Positions 1 to 17,209 are shown, counted from the first letter of the stretch. The stretch: 64,000 bases of DNA from Tillandsia leiboldiana (GCA_029204045.2 CM055076.1:27288416-27352415); one strand, 5' to 3'. Numbers and translations are program-made. The notes: generated by a model not told the origin, from the sequence alone.

Positions 1-520
1 ATACATGTAGGGGTTACGTTTGTTTTATGTACGAAAATGCTCTTTGAAAAGAAAATTTTTTGCAACTACAAGGCCAAGGATTGTCGTGCTACATTCATGA
101 AGGGGATGAAATGACCAAATTGTCCTTACTTATTTTACATGAAAAAAAATAAAATTTTAATATATTTCTGTCATTTTCAAGAGCATTTTCGATATTGAAT
201 TATAAGAAAGGCCAGGATGAAATAGTAAAAGAATTCTAATAAAGGAGAATTTTGAGGGGATAAAATATAAATTTTTAAAAGTCAAAGAAAAATAAAAAAA
301 AGTAGGTACTTATAAGGGCGTTTTCTGTATTTTAGCCATCAATTTGTAAATGGTATTAAAATTAAGGTTTTCCCGGGATTTACATGTATCTCTCAAAAAG
401 AGTAAAATGCTATGGAGAAGCACTATTCAATCACATAGCAAGCTCTATGATGATGAAATGATTTTTTACATACTAAGTTTTAGTTGGTACTTTGAGTTAA
501 AGTCTGCATTTCATATGCAG
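1..520 (+). other. Intron 5 (3' part) of ABCB copy 1
   Basis: No coding potential. The stretch before the acceptor at 519-520 matches the intron of the second ABCB gene at 49445-50006 almost base for base over its last 150 bases. Shared parts include the segment around the 'tatgatgatgaaatg' motif and the run up to 'gtctgcatttc'. This shows that the gene continues to the left of the window and that the duplication included introns. Confidence 0.8.
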
Positions 521-6424
<5,904 letters not shown>

Positions 6425-6850
6425 GGTGAGATCTCCGACCTAACGTCATAGGAAAATTCTAAGTGTACATCTATTTTTGGTTGTATATCGTACACCCCAT
6501 CCATTCTAGGGTGGGGTGAATTTTACCCATCACTTCGAAGTGATGGATGGAGAAGCCTCCATCCTTGGATGGGTGGGGTGTAGGATGTACACCCAAAAAA
6601 GGGTGTAGAGGTAGCATTGCTCATCGTCGTAAGGGTGACATAACGTCATTAGTTTAAGATCTCACCTGTTTTATTTACAAATTTACGCAATATTTTGCTT
6701 AGAGGGATTTGTGTCCAAAGTGCTTGGAAAGGGAAAATTATGTAATTATTGTTGAGCACTCTTTTATTATACACTTTGTATTATTATTGAGTATTAATAT
6801 TTTTGTTTTTGAGGTATTTCTCACATGTATTATGTTATGGTAAATTGCAC
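6425..6850 (+). other. 3' UTR and downstream flank of ABCB copy 1
   Basis: From 6680 on ('aatttacgcaatattttgct', 'gtccaaagtgcttggaaagg') this matches the flank of the second ABCB gene at 54465-54640, so the duplicated block included the 3' flank. A MITE (6451-6621) interrupts it. No firm polyadenylation signal was assigned. Confidence 0.7.
6451..6621. mobile_element. MITE of the 'ggtgtacatc' family in the ABCB copy 1 3' flank
   Basis: About 170 bases with terminal inverted repeats ('ggaaaattctaagtgtac' against '...gtagcattgctc') and an inner palindrome ('cccatcacttcgaagtgatg'). The same family occurs at 18456-18626, 34533-34705 and 59154-59322. ABCB copy 2 lacks it at the matching place. Confidence 0.75.
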
Positions 6851-7438
6851 TCAACTTTCACTCAAGTTTTATATTGTTCCTCAAAATTTTAAATTTTGGG
6901 TATACATTAAAAAAAATTATGTATGCTATGAAATATGTAAAAAATATTTATGAAAACATATTTAGAAATAAATATAATTTTAAAAATAAATCAAGTGAAA
7001 AATAGTCTCATTCCATCGATGACTATTAAATTCAAAATATATATATTCAAATTTTATTTTAATTTAAATTTTATATTTAAATTTAGTTGAATTTGTAAAT
7101 ATGAAGTGTATTGCACTTATACTATAACCCATATCTACAATATATTTAACTCACTAGTAGTATCTAAAGAGATCTTTTTTGCTCTTTACGATGTCTTTTC
7201 TATATTTGCACGGCGTATTACACGATACAATAAGATAATCAATCAATCTCAACTCACACCAACAATATCATGCCCCGAGATTTTAAAAGTGATAATTTTT
7301 TTTTTATAAATTACAGTTGAAAGCAAATCCCCAGGACGCGGGTAGATCGCCACGTGTATAAAAAAAATTTTGTCCACTCAAACAGAGTTTTTCCTATACA
7401 CGCGCGATTAGGTAAGTACATAATGCGCAATTAGAGTA
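6851..7438. other. AT-rich intergenic, nothing recognised
   Basis: Low-complexity AT-rich DNA. Short ORFs here are not supported by any motif. Confidence 0.6.
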
Positions 7439-7930
7439 TGTGACACCCCAATAGTCCCATATTGGATAGAAATGGGATTGTGATTGAATTTATAAGAGAC
7501 AATAGACACTAATAATAATAACTGGGCTTAAGCATTTTGGGCTGTGGTGTGGGCCTAACGAATTGTTATTGTTAGTGGGCTGAGTTGTTACATTTGGTAT
7601 CAGAGCCAATAACTAGCCGGAAGTGTGTGGCGAGTCTCGACTGAGTCTGGGTCTAGATGACAGTGCTGGCGAGACAAGTCTCACATCGCCTGGTGATTTT
7701 GGATTATGTGTTTGTTTGGGCTGACGAGGACGTCAAGCCTAAACGGGGGGAGTTTGTGACACCCCAATAGTCCCACATAGTCAGGAGAATTTGTGACACC
7801 CCAATAGGGAAAAAATTGTGATTGAATTTATAAGAGACAATGGATACTAATAATAATAACCGGGCTTAAGTATTTTTGGCTGTGGTGTCGGCCCAATGAG
7901 TTGTTATTGCTAGTGGGCCGGGTCGTTACA
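7439..7930 (+). mobile_element. TRIM-like miniature LTR retrotransposon, copy 1
   Basis: LTR 7439-7592 runs TGTGACACCCC...GTTACA. A primer binding site TGGTATCAGAGCC (7595-7607) follows; it matches the 3' end of initiator methionine tRNA. An internal part of about 150 bases has no coding capacity. A G-rich polypurine stretch (7745-7752) precedes a second LTR (7755-7930). The second LTR contains a partial self-duplication: its first 20 or so bases recur at 7792. Flanks gagta/tagta are a near-match 5-base target duplication. The size fits the TRIM class, which depends on proteins supplied by other elements. Confidence 0.82.
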
Positions 7931-7939
7931 TAGTACTAT

Positions 7940-10050
7940 ATAAACAACATAAATAATAATCTGCTAAACAATTTAAATAAACGGTAAATAAACACCATGA
8001 TAAAACCAACATTCACAACTAGATCCAATCCACAAATAAAATATTTAACTATGATCATAAATAAATGTCTCACCACATCGTCCCGACATTTCAGCACCCA
8101 ACGGACCAAAAAAATATGTCACCAAAGGGTGTGAGATATAACTAAATGTATTCCAGTGGGTAGATTCCAGTGGGTAGAACGAGCTGGGGAACAACAAGTC
8201 GTACCTACTGGTATACAATAATTGACAGATAAGTAAATCAGTAGGCAAATATGAAAATAGATAACTGACAGGTATAATAATCACATTGTTGAATATAATA
8301 GAGTACTAAAATACATGTGCTAGAGCATGTTCGAAATAGATAGCAACAATATATGACGGAATCATAATAGTGAAAACTATGCATCAATATTGAAAACCAA
8401 ATACCCAATCAATGTCACGTTTGGTCACGAGGACCTCAGACTAATGCCACTATCTGGCACCAATCTGGCTGACATAACCCTGTACCACTCATTACGATCT
8501 AGGGCTCATGGGTCACACTCAACCACTCTACCGGTAAAGAACACCAGTGCGGGGGCCTGTCCGCTGGTGTATGCGAAGTACAATTGGTGCTGTGGCGATC
8601 ATAATACTGATGCTCAAGCTCACGGTCTAAAGACCGGGTAATCAGCACTAAGCCGAAAACTCCCACACGAGATGCCAATCAACTGTGAAATCATCTCATC
8701 TTATATAACAATAACTGATCTCCTACTGTAACATACAGTATAAGTATAGGGAGATGTTGAAATATCTAAACAGAAGCAGAGCTAACTAATGATCAATTAA
8801 GCATGGTATAAGTCAAAGTATAAGCAGCTAGATATACTAAAAAGAATGGCAATACAACTCAAAGCATAGGATCAGGGCTAGCAAGATCACAGGGGTTCGA
8901 CCGAGTACGATTCCTAGTGAGGTGATACTATGCTGATGCCCGGATCGAAGTACCCACCTTAGTGTAAGCGGTCATAGAATTCGTTGCTCAGCTCTTGAAT
9001 AGGCTCTTGACTGCTCAGACCTAAATCAAAAGCACAGATCTGTAATAAACTCACACATACCTATCCCTCGGACTCACAGTGTATAAAACAACTATACGGT
9101 GGACTTTCCTTAAGTCTCGGGATCCGTCGAAATTTTTGAAAATCTGCCGATTGACCACTAATGGTCCGATTAGTGCCTACATGCTACCAAACTTAATTAA
9201 ACTTTGCATGCTACCTCGAAACACTTCATTTAGGATGTCCGGGAAGGAACAGCTAACTATGTGCAACCATAGACTCAATTGGTGCCATAATTACCGAAAA
9301 CGCATCCGGAAAAGCCGACTTCAGCTCCAGAAATCACCAACGCGAAGCAAAAATCATTGGACCAGCCAGAACAGCGAGGGGAACAGCCAGAGACACCTGG
9401 CAATCATAAGTGATCCACTGATTCACTCAGATCGCGCGTTTTGCGTCGAAACCACGATAAACTAGTGATTTCACCGATTGTGACTTGTAAAACAAATTCC
9501 GCTTAACGAAAGCTATCGGACCTTGAACGAAAAGTTCATAGATCATGTGTACGCTTCCCGAGGTAGCCCATGTGGTCACAATTACATCTAGACCCCTAAC
9601 AAATCTAGAAATTGCATAATAACACTAAAATTAATATGTTTTGGCTCGTTACCTTAATCCGAAGACTTTCGAATTGATTTGAGGGTTCTAGCAGATGGGC
9701 CTCGACGCGCTGAGACCCATGCTAACTGTCCGAGGGTGGCCCGAAGTCCAAGAAGGTCAACGGGTCAACCTACAAAAGTCACAAAGAGCTCTAATCAACT
9801 TTATGCCTCAAAACCCATTCTTGATGCTAACTGAGGTGAGCATCATGCTAAGGGGACCAAGGAGGTTCAGGGGCTCACCTTGATGTAGCTGAGGAATTGC
9901 CGGAATAGTGCTCGGAGCAATCTCGGACAAGACTAGGTCTCCAAGAGCTCGGGTTGGAGCAAACTCACAGAATCCGGCGCCGACAGTTGGTGGCGGCGGA
10001 TAGCCAGAGAGGAGCTTGCGGTCAAGGCCGAGAACCCAGATGGAGAGGGA
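7940..10050. mobile_element. Decayed long LTR, probable Ty3/gypsy type
   Basis: No coherent ORF. Blocks match the right end of the window in the same order and orientation: 8075-8220 with 60155-60290 (for example 'gggtgtgagata', 'cgtacctactgg') and 8395-8640 with 60560-60790 ('ggctgacataacc', 'accggtaaagaaca', 'ctcacggtctaa'). I interpret both as LTRs of one family, this one older and shorter. Exact ends and target duplication were not found. Confidence 0.55.
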
Positions 10051-10257
10051 TTTAAATATTACATAATTATTCTTTTAAACTTTAAAATATTATATCATAT
10101 AAATTTTAAACTTTGTAAATACGTTTCCAAACTAGTTATAAAAATTTGGTAGAAGGGTATCTAACGTAAGATCATTTATTGTGCTTGTTATACAGTTTTG
10201 AAATTCGTATGTGGCATGTTTGTGTATATGATGGACAAAGGGTAGGACGATCTCACC

Positions 10258-10966
10258 TAAGAATGTCAATTGGTACGAATATTCAAAATTTTATCCGAAT
10301 CCGAATCCGAATGAAATAGATTTATCCGATATTAAATGGATATGGATTCGGATATGAATATAAAAAATGAAGATCCGACGGATTTGAATTTGGATATGGA
10401 TTTTGATTGTACCCGATCCGAACCGGAACCCGACTCGAACCCGAATTGATTTTACGTTATCTAGTATATGTGTATATAAACATTTGATATTATATTTAAA
10501 TTTATATTTTAAAAATTTAAATTTAATATAATATATTTTGAAATATTCACTACAACAAAATTAGGCTATAGCGACACTTTTAAGTGTTTCTAAAATCTAA
10601 AAAAAGTGTCGCTGACAAAAATACCGACACTTATTGTAAGTGTTGTTATATGTGCCGTCGCTATGGTGTATAGCGACACATTTTTGTAATGTGTCCCAAA
10701 AATGTGTCCCTATAACCTAATTTTGGATATAGGTGAAATATAAATAGGACACTTATACAAAAGTGTTACAAACATGTGTCCCTATAATCTAATTTTGTTG
10801 TAGTGATTGTAAAGAAAAAAATAATAATTATTTCGGATTTGAATTTTCGAATTCGGATTCAGATTCGGATTTTGAATTTTTAGTCGGATTCTCGGGTTCA
10901 GATTCGGATTTGGTAGTCGGGTTTGGTAGTCGGGTTCGGATTTTTAAAAATCCGCCCCGAATCCTT
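10258..10966. mobile_element. hAT-type MITE (interrupted), 'ccgaacccgaatccgaa' family
   Basis: Flanked by a perfect 8-base direct repeat, atctcacc (10250-10257 and 10967-10974). Both arms are rich in 'tccgaatccgaa' motifs. An inverted relative lies at 43821-44294. A CACTA-type MITE (10548-10805) splits it. The 8-base duplication fits the hAT superfamily. Confidence 0.72.
10548..10805. mobile_element. CACTA-type MITE, nested
   Basis: Ends are CACTACAACAAAATTAG and CTAATTTTGTTGTAGTG, exact inverted repeats, with a 3-base target duplication att (10545-10547 and 10806-10808). The interior has repeated 'agcgacac' and 'gtgtccctataa' motifs. Relatives lie at 38625-38951, 39386-40106 and 20674-28643 (the last split by the copia element). 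Confidence 0.85.
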
Positions 10967-10974
10967 ATCTCACC

Positions 10975-11463
10975 TTGTGGACTATCACCATTAAATTTTT
11001 GTTAGTAAGGGAATGATAACAAGATAGGTACCAAATGAGGCATCTCTAAGGTAACAATGAAAGTATATTCCTATAAATAAAGTGTGTTATTTTTTTTTTT
11101 GAGAATAGTCACTGTAAAGTTTAAGTATTGCATAATTATTCTTTCAAACTTTATATGTTACATCATGTAAACTTGCAAATATACTTTTCAGCAAGCCAAA
11201 TGCTGTCACATTTTACTTAAGATGACTAATTTGGCTCTATCCTTTTCATCATAACCATTATTAAATCAACAATTAAGAATACTTTTTAAAAGAAATAGGA
11301 GAAGATCAAGTTGGCTTAATCTGAAAACGAAAACGATGATCGAAACTTAGTTTTGGTACGTGTGTTGAACATCATCGCTCGTTCTTTTGTGGTTCAGTTT
11401 ATTTTTACTTTATTATTTTGTGGTTCAGAAAATTAACTATACTTAACTATGTTGTGATTCAGC
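10975..11463. other. AT-rich intergenic
   Basis: No gene or clear repeat seen. The last 5 bases (cagct, 11459-11463) are the target duplication of the following element. Confidence 0.6.
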
Positions 11464-11687
11464 TTGTTAAAGGAAATAATCGATCTCCACATACTTACTG
11501 CCATATGTATTTTTATTCACCTTCCATATTCTTCTTAATTATATACCATATTTACCATTTATTCTTTTCCTTTTGGGGTTGATTGATAATTTACCATGTA
11601 AGTCTTATTCTTATATTATATAAAGGGTATAAGCCCTCATGAATGATATATTCAATTAAGCCCAATTCTACCTTTTCCTAGTTATTA
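11464..11687 (+). repeat. 5' LTR of the rearranged copia element
   Basis: It ends TTATTA directly against the primer site, and the right LTR ends TTATTA directly against the cagct duplication. The termini are therefore TG...TA rather than the usual TG...CA. Confidence 0.85.
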
Positions 11688-11979
11688 TGGTATCGGAGCC
11701 ACTATACTCCAATTACTCTATTTTTTAGACGATAGGTTATCTATACCGGTCGATATCATCGATTCCATCCAGCATTGCGCGTTGTCGTCGACGTTGTCAC
11801 CACCGTACTCAGAGCCTGTCTGCCTGATCGTCATCATCACTGTAGTCGACGTTGTTACTACTGGTTGTGCAGTAGTAATCACGACGGATTCCGGTACTAT
11901 CATCTTGACATTGCTACGGTGTTCTTTTTCTATAACCCTCTACTATTTTGGGTAACTTCTCTTTTCTGATCTCTACAAA

Positions 11980-12690
11980 ATGAGTTTAGAGTCACCACAA
12001 CCTATTGTTGTTAAACTTGATGGCACCAACTATACACATTGGGCTTTTCTAATGAGAAGTTTTCTAAAAGGAAAAGATCTTTGGAAGTACATTACGGGAG
12101 AGTACAAATGTAATGAATGCACACCTGATGCTATTGAAAAGTGAGAGATTGACAATAATAAAATATTAACTTGGATTGCTAATACTGTTAGTCCTACTAT
12201 TAGTATGCAATTCGGAAAATTTGATAATGCAAAAGAAGTTTGGGATTTTCTATCGACCCATTATAATCAAACCAATTTTGCGCGCAAATATAAACTTGAA
12301 ATGGATATTCGTATGATGAAGCAGCAAAAATGTCAATCTGTATCAGATTTTTATTCTCAAATGTCCTTTATTTGGGATCAATTAGCTTTAACTGAGCCAA
12401 AATGGACAGTCGATGCTGATATCTACTATTAGTATCGTGAAGAGACTCGGCTAGTCCAATTTCTCATGGCTCTACAAGATGATTACGAATCTGTGCGAAT
12501 CTCTATTCTTTATCGCACACCGCTTCCCACCGTTGATGCAGCCCTTTCTGAGTTAATTGCCGAAGAGACACGCAAAGGCACTGCCAATTTTTATTCTCCA
12601 GATAGTTCTACTGTTCTTGCCACTTCTGCCTCCCCTCGTTATAAGCCTTTTTCCGATGTACATCGTGGCATGCGATCCAGCCCTACTGCA
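11980..12690 (+). pseudogene. copia gag remnant
   Basis: Begins ATG with 'MSLESPQPIVVKLDGTNY', a standard copia gag start, followed by the UBN2-type region ('FDNAKEVWDFLSTHY', 'MKQQKCQSVSDFYSQMSFIW', 'ALSELIAEE'). In-frame stops fall around 12142 and 12430. Homology ends near 12690, where the strand of the coding information flips. Confidence 0.85.
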
Positions 12691-13315
12691 CCAGCTTTAT
12701 GCCCTGTTCCAACTTGCTTCCCCATCTTGCAATCATGTACAACAAAGCCAGACGAGTTAAATATCACAGTAAAACCAAGTTCACATAGTTGTCCAACAGA
12801 AATTAAGTTCATTGAAAGTTTGGGCACAAGAAGTATCGGGTAAGGATATGTTTCCAGATTGAAGAAAACCGGTATGAGTGGCTGTGACAATAGAGCCATC
12901 AACTATTCGAATTATAGGTGATGATACAGTAGCTGTTGGTTTTGTAATACATGAAGAATCATATGTCATGTGGTTGGAGGCACCAGAATCAAAAAACCAA
13001 GGGGTAGGGTGAATACGTGGCGAAGTAGAGGAGGCTGACAAAGATGAGTTTGTACCAATACCGAGAGCTTGTTTAATCATCACATGTACATCATCCGCAG
13101 TGAGTGTAGTTGGAGGCATAGAGGAGGATGCAGAGTTGGCAGGTTGTGGAAAAGAATGATCAGACATGGCTGCAGCCTTTTGTTCATGTTTCTTCTTATT
13201 CTGCATATTACGAGAAGTTGGTGCTGTACAAAATTTGACGATGTGTCCAAATTGCTTACAGTAGTTGCATTGTACTTGTGACAAGTCCCGCGATGGACGT
13301 GAGGCTGGTGCATCT
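12690..13315 (-). pseudogene. Inverted copia zinc knuckle, protease and pre-integrase fragment
   Basis: On the minus strand, reading from about 13300 down: a CCHC zinc knuckle (CNYCKQFGHIVKFC), a protease motif (WFFDSGASNHM), then after a frame change a GAG-pre-integrase-like stretch ('LVPKLSMNLISVGQLCELGF', 'GKQVGTGHKAG'). These parts normally lie between gag and integrase on the same strand as gag, so the segment has been flipped in place. Confidence 0.85.
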
Positions 13316-14550
13316 ATACGAGGTTGGAAACTTCACCAGTTAGATGTCAAAAATGCGTTCTTAAATGGAGATCTCCTTGATGAAGCTTATATGACTCCTC
13401 CTTTGGGTTTATCTCATGCTCCAAATTATGTGTGTAGGCTTCGTAAGGCCTTATATGGTCTTAAACAAGCTCCAAGAGCATGGTTTGAAAAGTTTCGCTA
13501 TACTATCCTCCAACAGGGCTTTTCTCAAAGCAATCATGACTCTGCTATGTTTATTCGATGCTCATCACATGGTAGAGTTATTTTTCTTTTGTATGTCGAT
13601 GATATGATTATTACAGGTGATGATATGGGAGGAATTTCTGATATCAAACATCAGCCCATTAGACATTTTGAAATGAAAGATCTTGGACAACTTCGCTACT
13701 TCCTTGGTATTGAAGTAGATTACCAAAATAAAGGTCTATTTCTTTCCTAAGTAAAGTATGCTTCTGAATTACTTGTTCGTGCTGGATTAACTGATAACAA
13801 GACAGCCGATACTCCTCTCGAACTTAATGTCAAACTTCAGCCTACTGATGGTACATTGCTTTCTGATCCGGCTCTTTATCGCCAACTTGTTGGTAGTCTC
13901 AATTATCTTACAATTACCAGACCTGATATCAGTCATGCTGTTCAAATTGTTAGTCAGTTTATGTCAGCTCCCCGAACGACTCATTATGCTGCGGTTTTAC
14001 GAATTCTTTGATATATTCGCAACACATTATATCATGGTTTACTTCTTCATAGTTCATCAGCTCCCTCTTCTTCAAGCATTTTGTGATGCCGATTGGGCTG
14101 GTGATCCAACTGATCGACGCTCTACTACTGGCTTTTGTATTTTTCTTGGGGATTCACTTATTTCCTGGAAAAGTAAAAAGCAAAATGTTGTTGCTCGTTC
14201 TAGTGCGGAGGCTGAATATCGCGCTATGGCTACTACTACCTCTGAGCTTGTGTGGCTTCGATGGCTTCTTAGTGATATGGGTATTCAAATTTCTACTCCT
14301 ACCACATTACTTTCTGATAGTCAAAGCGCCAATTAGATAGCTCAAAATGATGTTTTCCATGAGCGCACTAAGCATATTGAAGTTGATTGTCACTTTGTTC
14401 GGCATCATTATAACCAGAAAATTATTCAACTTCAATATATCCCATCAAAACAACAAGCTGCTGACCTTTTCACCAAAACACATTCCTTGGAGCGTTTTCG
14501 AACTCTGGTATCCAAACTTCAGCTGATTTCCAACAAGCCATCTTCAGTTT
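13316..14550 (+). pseudogene. copia reverse transcriptase / RNase H remnant
   Basis: The RT starts abruptly at 'WKLHQLDVKNAFLNGDL', followed by 'ALYGLKQAPRAWF' and the catalytic 'LLYVDDMIITG'. The RNase H part has 'DADWAGDPTDRRSTTGF', 'SSAEAEYRAMA' and 'HERTKHIEVDCHF'. In-frame stops occur near 13748, 14010 and 14335. The N-terminal third of RT and all of integrase are absent. Confidence 0.88.
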
Positions 14551-14559
14551 GAGGGAGGG

Positions 14560-14778
14560 TGTTAAAGGAAATAATCTCCACATACTTACTGCCATATGTG
14601 CTTTCATTCACCTTCCATATTCTTCTTAATTATGTACCATATTTATCATTTATTTTTTTCCTTTTGGGATTGATTGATAATTTACCATGTAAGTCTTATT
14701 CTTGTATTATATAAAGGGTGTAAGCCCTCATGAATGATATATTCAATTAAGCCCAATTCTACCTTTTCCTAGTTATTA
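14560..14778 (+). repeat. 3' LTR of the rearranged copia element
   Basis: 219 bases against 224 in the left LTR. They differ by a small indel after 'aaataat' and a handful of substitutions, so the insertion is of moderate age. Confidence 0.85.
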
Positions 14779-14783
14779 CAGCT

Positions 14784-15356
14784 CAATTTTATTTTATCAT
14801 TCTGTGGCCTAAAAAATGACAAAATAAAAATAAGTATAATTATTTGATAAAATAAATTTTTTTTAATAGTAATTTTTTTGGATAAAGATAAGAAATCATT
14901 TGATAGTTAAGTATAATTTTTGAAATCACGCGATGTAAAATTAAACTAAATTAGAAAAGACTTTAAAATATTGTGCAATTTTACTAATTTAGAGATTTAT
15001 TTTCACATTTATGAAAAAAATAATTAAGTAATATCATAGCTTTGAAAATTACCCTCCAAGGACACAAAGCCAAAGTAATAGCATTACCAAATTAGCTAGT
15101 AGTCAAACCTTATCCAAAAAAAAAACCCAAAAAAAAAAAAAAAAAAAAAAAAAATCACAACAGTTGCATTTTGTCTCATATATATACTTTGCAATATTCT
15201 CTTTATTTTTTTATTTTGAATAATATTTAATATAACCTTCAAAATTTTAAATATATTTTATTTACTTCTACAGAATTAAAATAATTTTATTAATTAAAAA
15301 AAAATAAATATCTTCATTTTTTCTGATTTTACTTATGGAATTGAATATTAAAAAAA
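14784..15356. other. AT-rich intergenic with an A-tract
   Basis: Contains a poly-A run at 15116-15154. No gene seen. Confidence 0.6.
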
Positions 15357-15741
15357 GGTTAAATTACAGAAAACTTCTCTGTAATATCCCGCTTTTTCAC
15401 TTTGCCCCCTGTCTTTTAAAAGCCTATATTTTGCCCCATCGTAATTACCGAATTGTCTTTAGGGGACAACGGCGTTAACGGAGGAGGTAAATTGACGAAA
15501 ATGTCCTTACCTTATATTGGAGAGAGAATAAATTTTAGCTTATTTCCCGCCATTTTTTAAAGGTATTTTGGATATATCTAATAATATTTTTTAAAAAATT
15601 GACGGTTCACTTACGGAATGGTGACGACGGGGGTAAATGTATATTTCGGTAATTACGATGGGCAAAATGTAGACTTTTAAAAGACAGGAGGCAAAGTAAA
15701 AAAAACGAAATATTACATAAAATTTTTCTGTAATTTAGCCA
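15357..15741. mobile_element. MITE with ~65-base terminal inverted repeats
   Basis: The left end 'ggttaaattacagaaaa' and the complement of the right end 'ttttctgtaatttagcc' match. Further in, 'ctgtcttttaaaag' pairs with 'cttttaaaagacag'. A-rich flanks hide the exact target duplication. Superfamily not assigned. Confidence 0.7.
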
Positions 15742-16125
15742 TAAAAAAATATTTTAATAATTTCAAAATATTTTTATTACCGGTGTTTAAGCTTAAAAAT
15801 CAATCAAATCAAGTAGTTGCAAAAATTTAAGCTGTCAGTCAATAATTTTAATATTTTGAATGCGACATGTTAAGGAGTAAGAATATTTTGTGTTCAGTCT
15901 GTTATCTGTGTTAAATGCACAGGAGCTAAAATAGTCAGTAATTGTATCAATCACTTTACATGCAGCATTTAATTAAGAAAAATACCGCTGGTACCTTCTA
16001 GAAAGATGTATAATTTATATTTTATTTCTTTTAGAATGGTATGAATTTTATTTTTTATTTCGAAGTGATGAGTACATTTCAAATAAAATGTTCAGATAAT
16101 ATTGGTCATTAATTAAGTGTGGGTC
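15742..16125. other. AT-rich intergenic
   Basis: No feature recognised. Confidence 0.5.
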
Positions 16126-16525
16126 TGTGACATCCTAATAATTCCGTATCGGATGGGAGTGTGGATGTGTTTGGATATATATAAGATATGGGCACTAGTA
16201 ATAATAATTGGGGTTAAGTATTTTTTGTTGTGGTTTGAGCCCAATAAATTATTATTGCTGGTGGGTCGGATGGTTACATTTGGTATCAGAGCCAATAACC
16301 AGCCGAAAATGTATGATGAGTCTCGACTGAGCCTGACCTTAGATGACAGGGCTAGCGAGTTCTAAACGGAGAGAGTCTGTCTCAATAATCCCACATCGGA
16401 TGTGGATGAAATTGTGATTGAATTTATAAGAGACATGGACACTAGTAATAATAACTGTACTTAAGTATTTTGGACTGTTGTATAGATGTAACGAGTTATT
16501 ATTATTAGTGAACCGGATCGTTACA
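16126..16525 (+). mobile_element. TRIM-like element, copy 2 (decayed)
   Basis: The left LTR starts TGTGACATCC at 16126 and ends GTTACA before a primer site TGGTATCAGAGCC around 16278-16290. A shortened internal part and a right LTR ending GTTACA at 16525 follow. The right LTR start is degenerate ('tgtctcaataatccc'). No clear target duplication. Confidence 0.72.
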
Positions 16526-16659
16526 GTGGCCCACATTACAAAAAAATCTCTTGAAATTTAGAACATGCCTCTTTAAAACTAATTATCTTCCTTCACTTTA
16601 CTATTATTTCAAATAAATCCAAAGGTTTGGAATAATTGATATATCATGTTGTAAAATTT

Positions 16660-17047
16660 TATTAGTTTCACATCGGATAGAAATAAAGTTGTGATTGGGT
16701 ATATAAAAAATATGAACACTAGTAATAATAACTAGTTTTAAGCATTTTGGACTATGATTTGGGTCCAATGAGTTATCATTACTAGTGGGCCGGATCGTTA
16801 TACATTTGGTATCAAAACCTATCAAAACCAATCACCAGCCGAAAGTGTGATAAGTCTCGGCTGAATCTGGCTCTAAATGACAGGACTAGCGAGACAAATC
16901 TCATATCGTCTTGTAATCTTGATTTGTGTGTGTGTTTTGAGCTGTATAGAAATAGTGTTGTGAATAAATATATAAAATACATGAATATTAGTAATAATAA
17001 CTGGATTTAAATTAACGAGTTATTATTGTTAGTGGGTCGGATCGTTA
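16660..17047 (+). mobile_element. TRIM-like element, copy 3 (decayed)
   Basis: Same order of blocks as copies 1 and 2: 'cacatcggat', 'cactagtaataataact', 'tttggtatcaaa', 'agccgaaagtgtg', 'gtgggtcggatcgttaca'. The LTR starts are eroded. Confidence 0.65.
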
Positions 17048-17209
17048 CAATATATTAACATCTATCCAATTCGCATTTCAAAAAATAGATTAAAAAAATA
17101 AAAAATGCATCTATATTATTTTATATTAATTAATTCATAATTTACTGAATAAATTTGATTTGATTTACATACTCTAAGGTATCTATTATAACTAACTTAA
17201 TATGTATTA

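Larger units (their letters stand above)
11464..14778 (+). mobile_element. Rearranged Ty1/copia element with internal inversion
   Basis: LTRs 11464-11687 and 14560-14778 are near-identical and start TGTTAAAGG. The 5-base target duplication cagct is perfect (11459-11463, 14779-14783). The primer site TGGTATCGGAGCC directly follows the left LTR at 11688. A purine tract 'gagggaggg' (14551-14559) precedes the right LTR. Inside are a gag remnant (+), an inverted zinc-knuckle/protease segment (-), then RT and RNase H (+). Integrase and the start of RT are missing. It cannot be autonomous. Confidence 0.9.
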
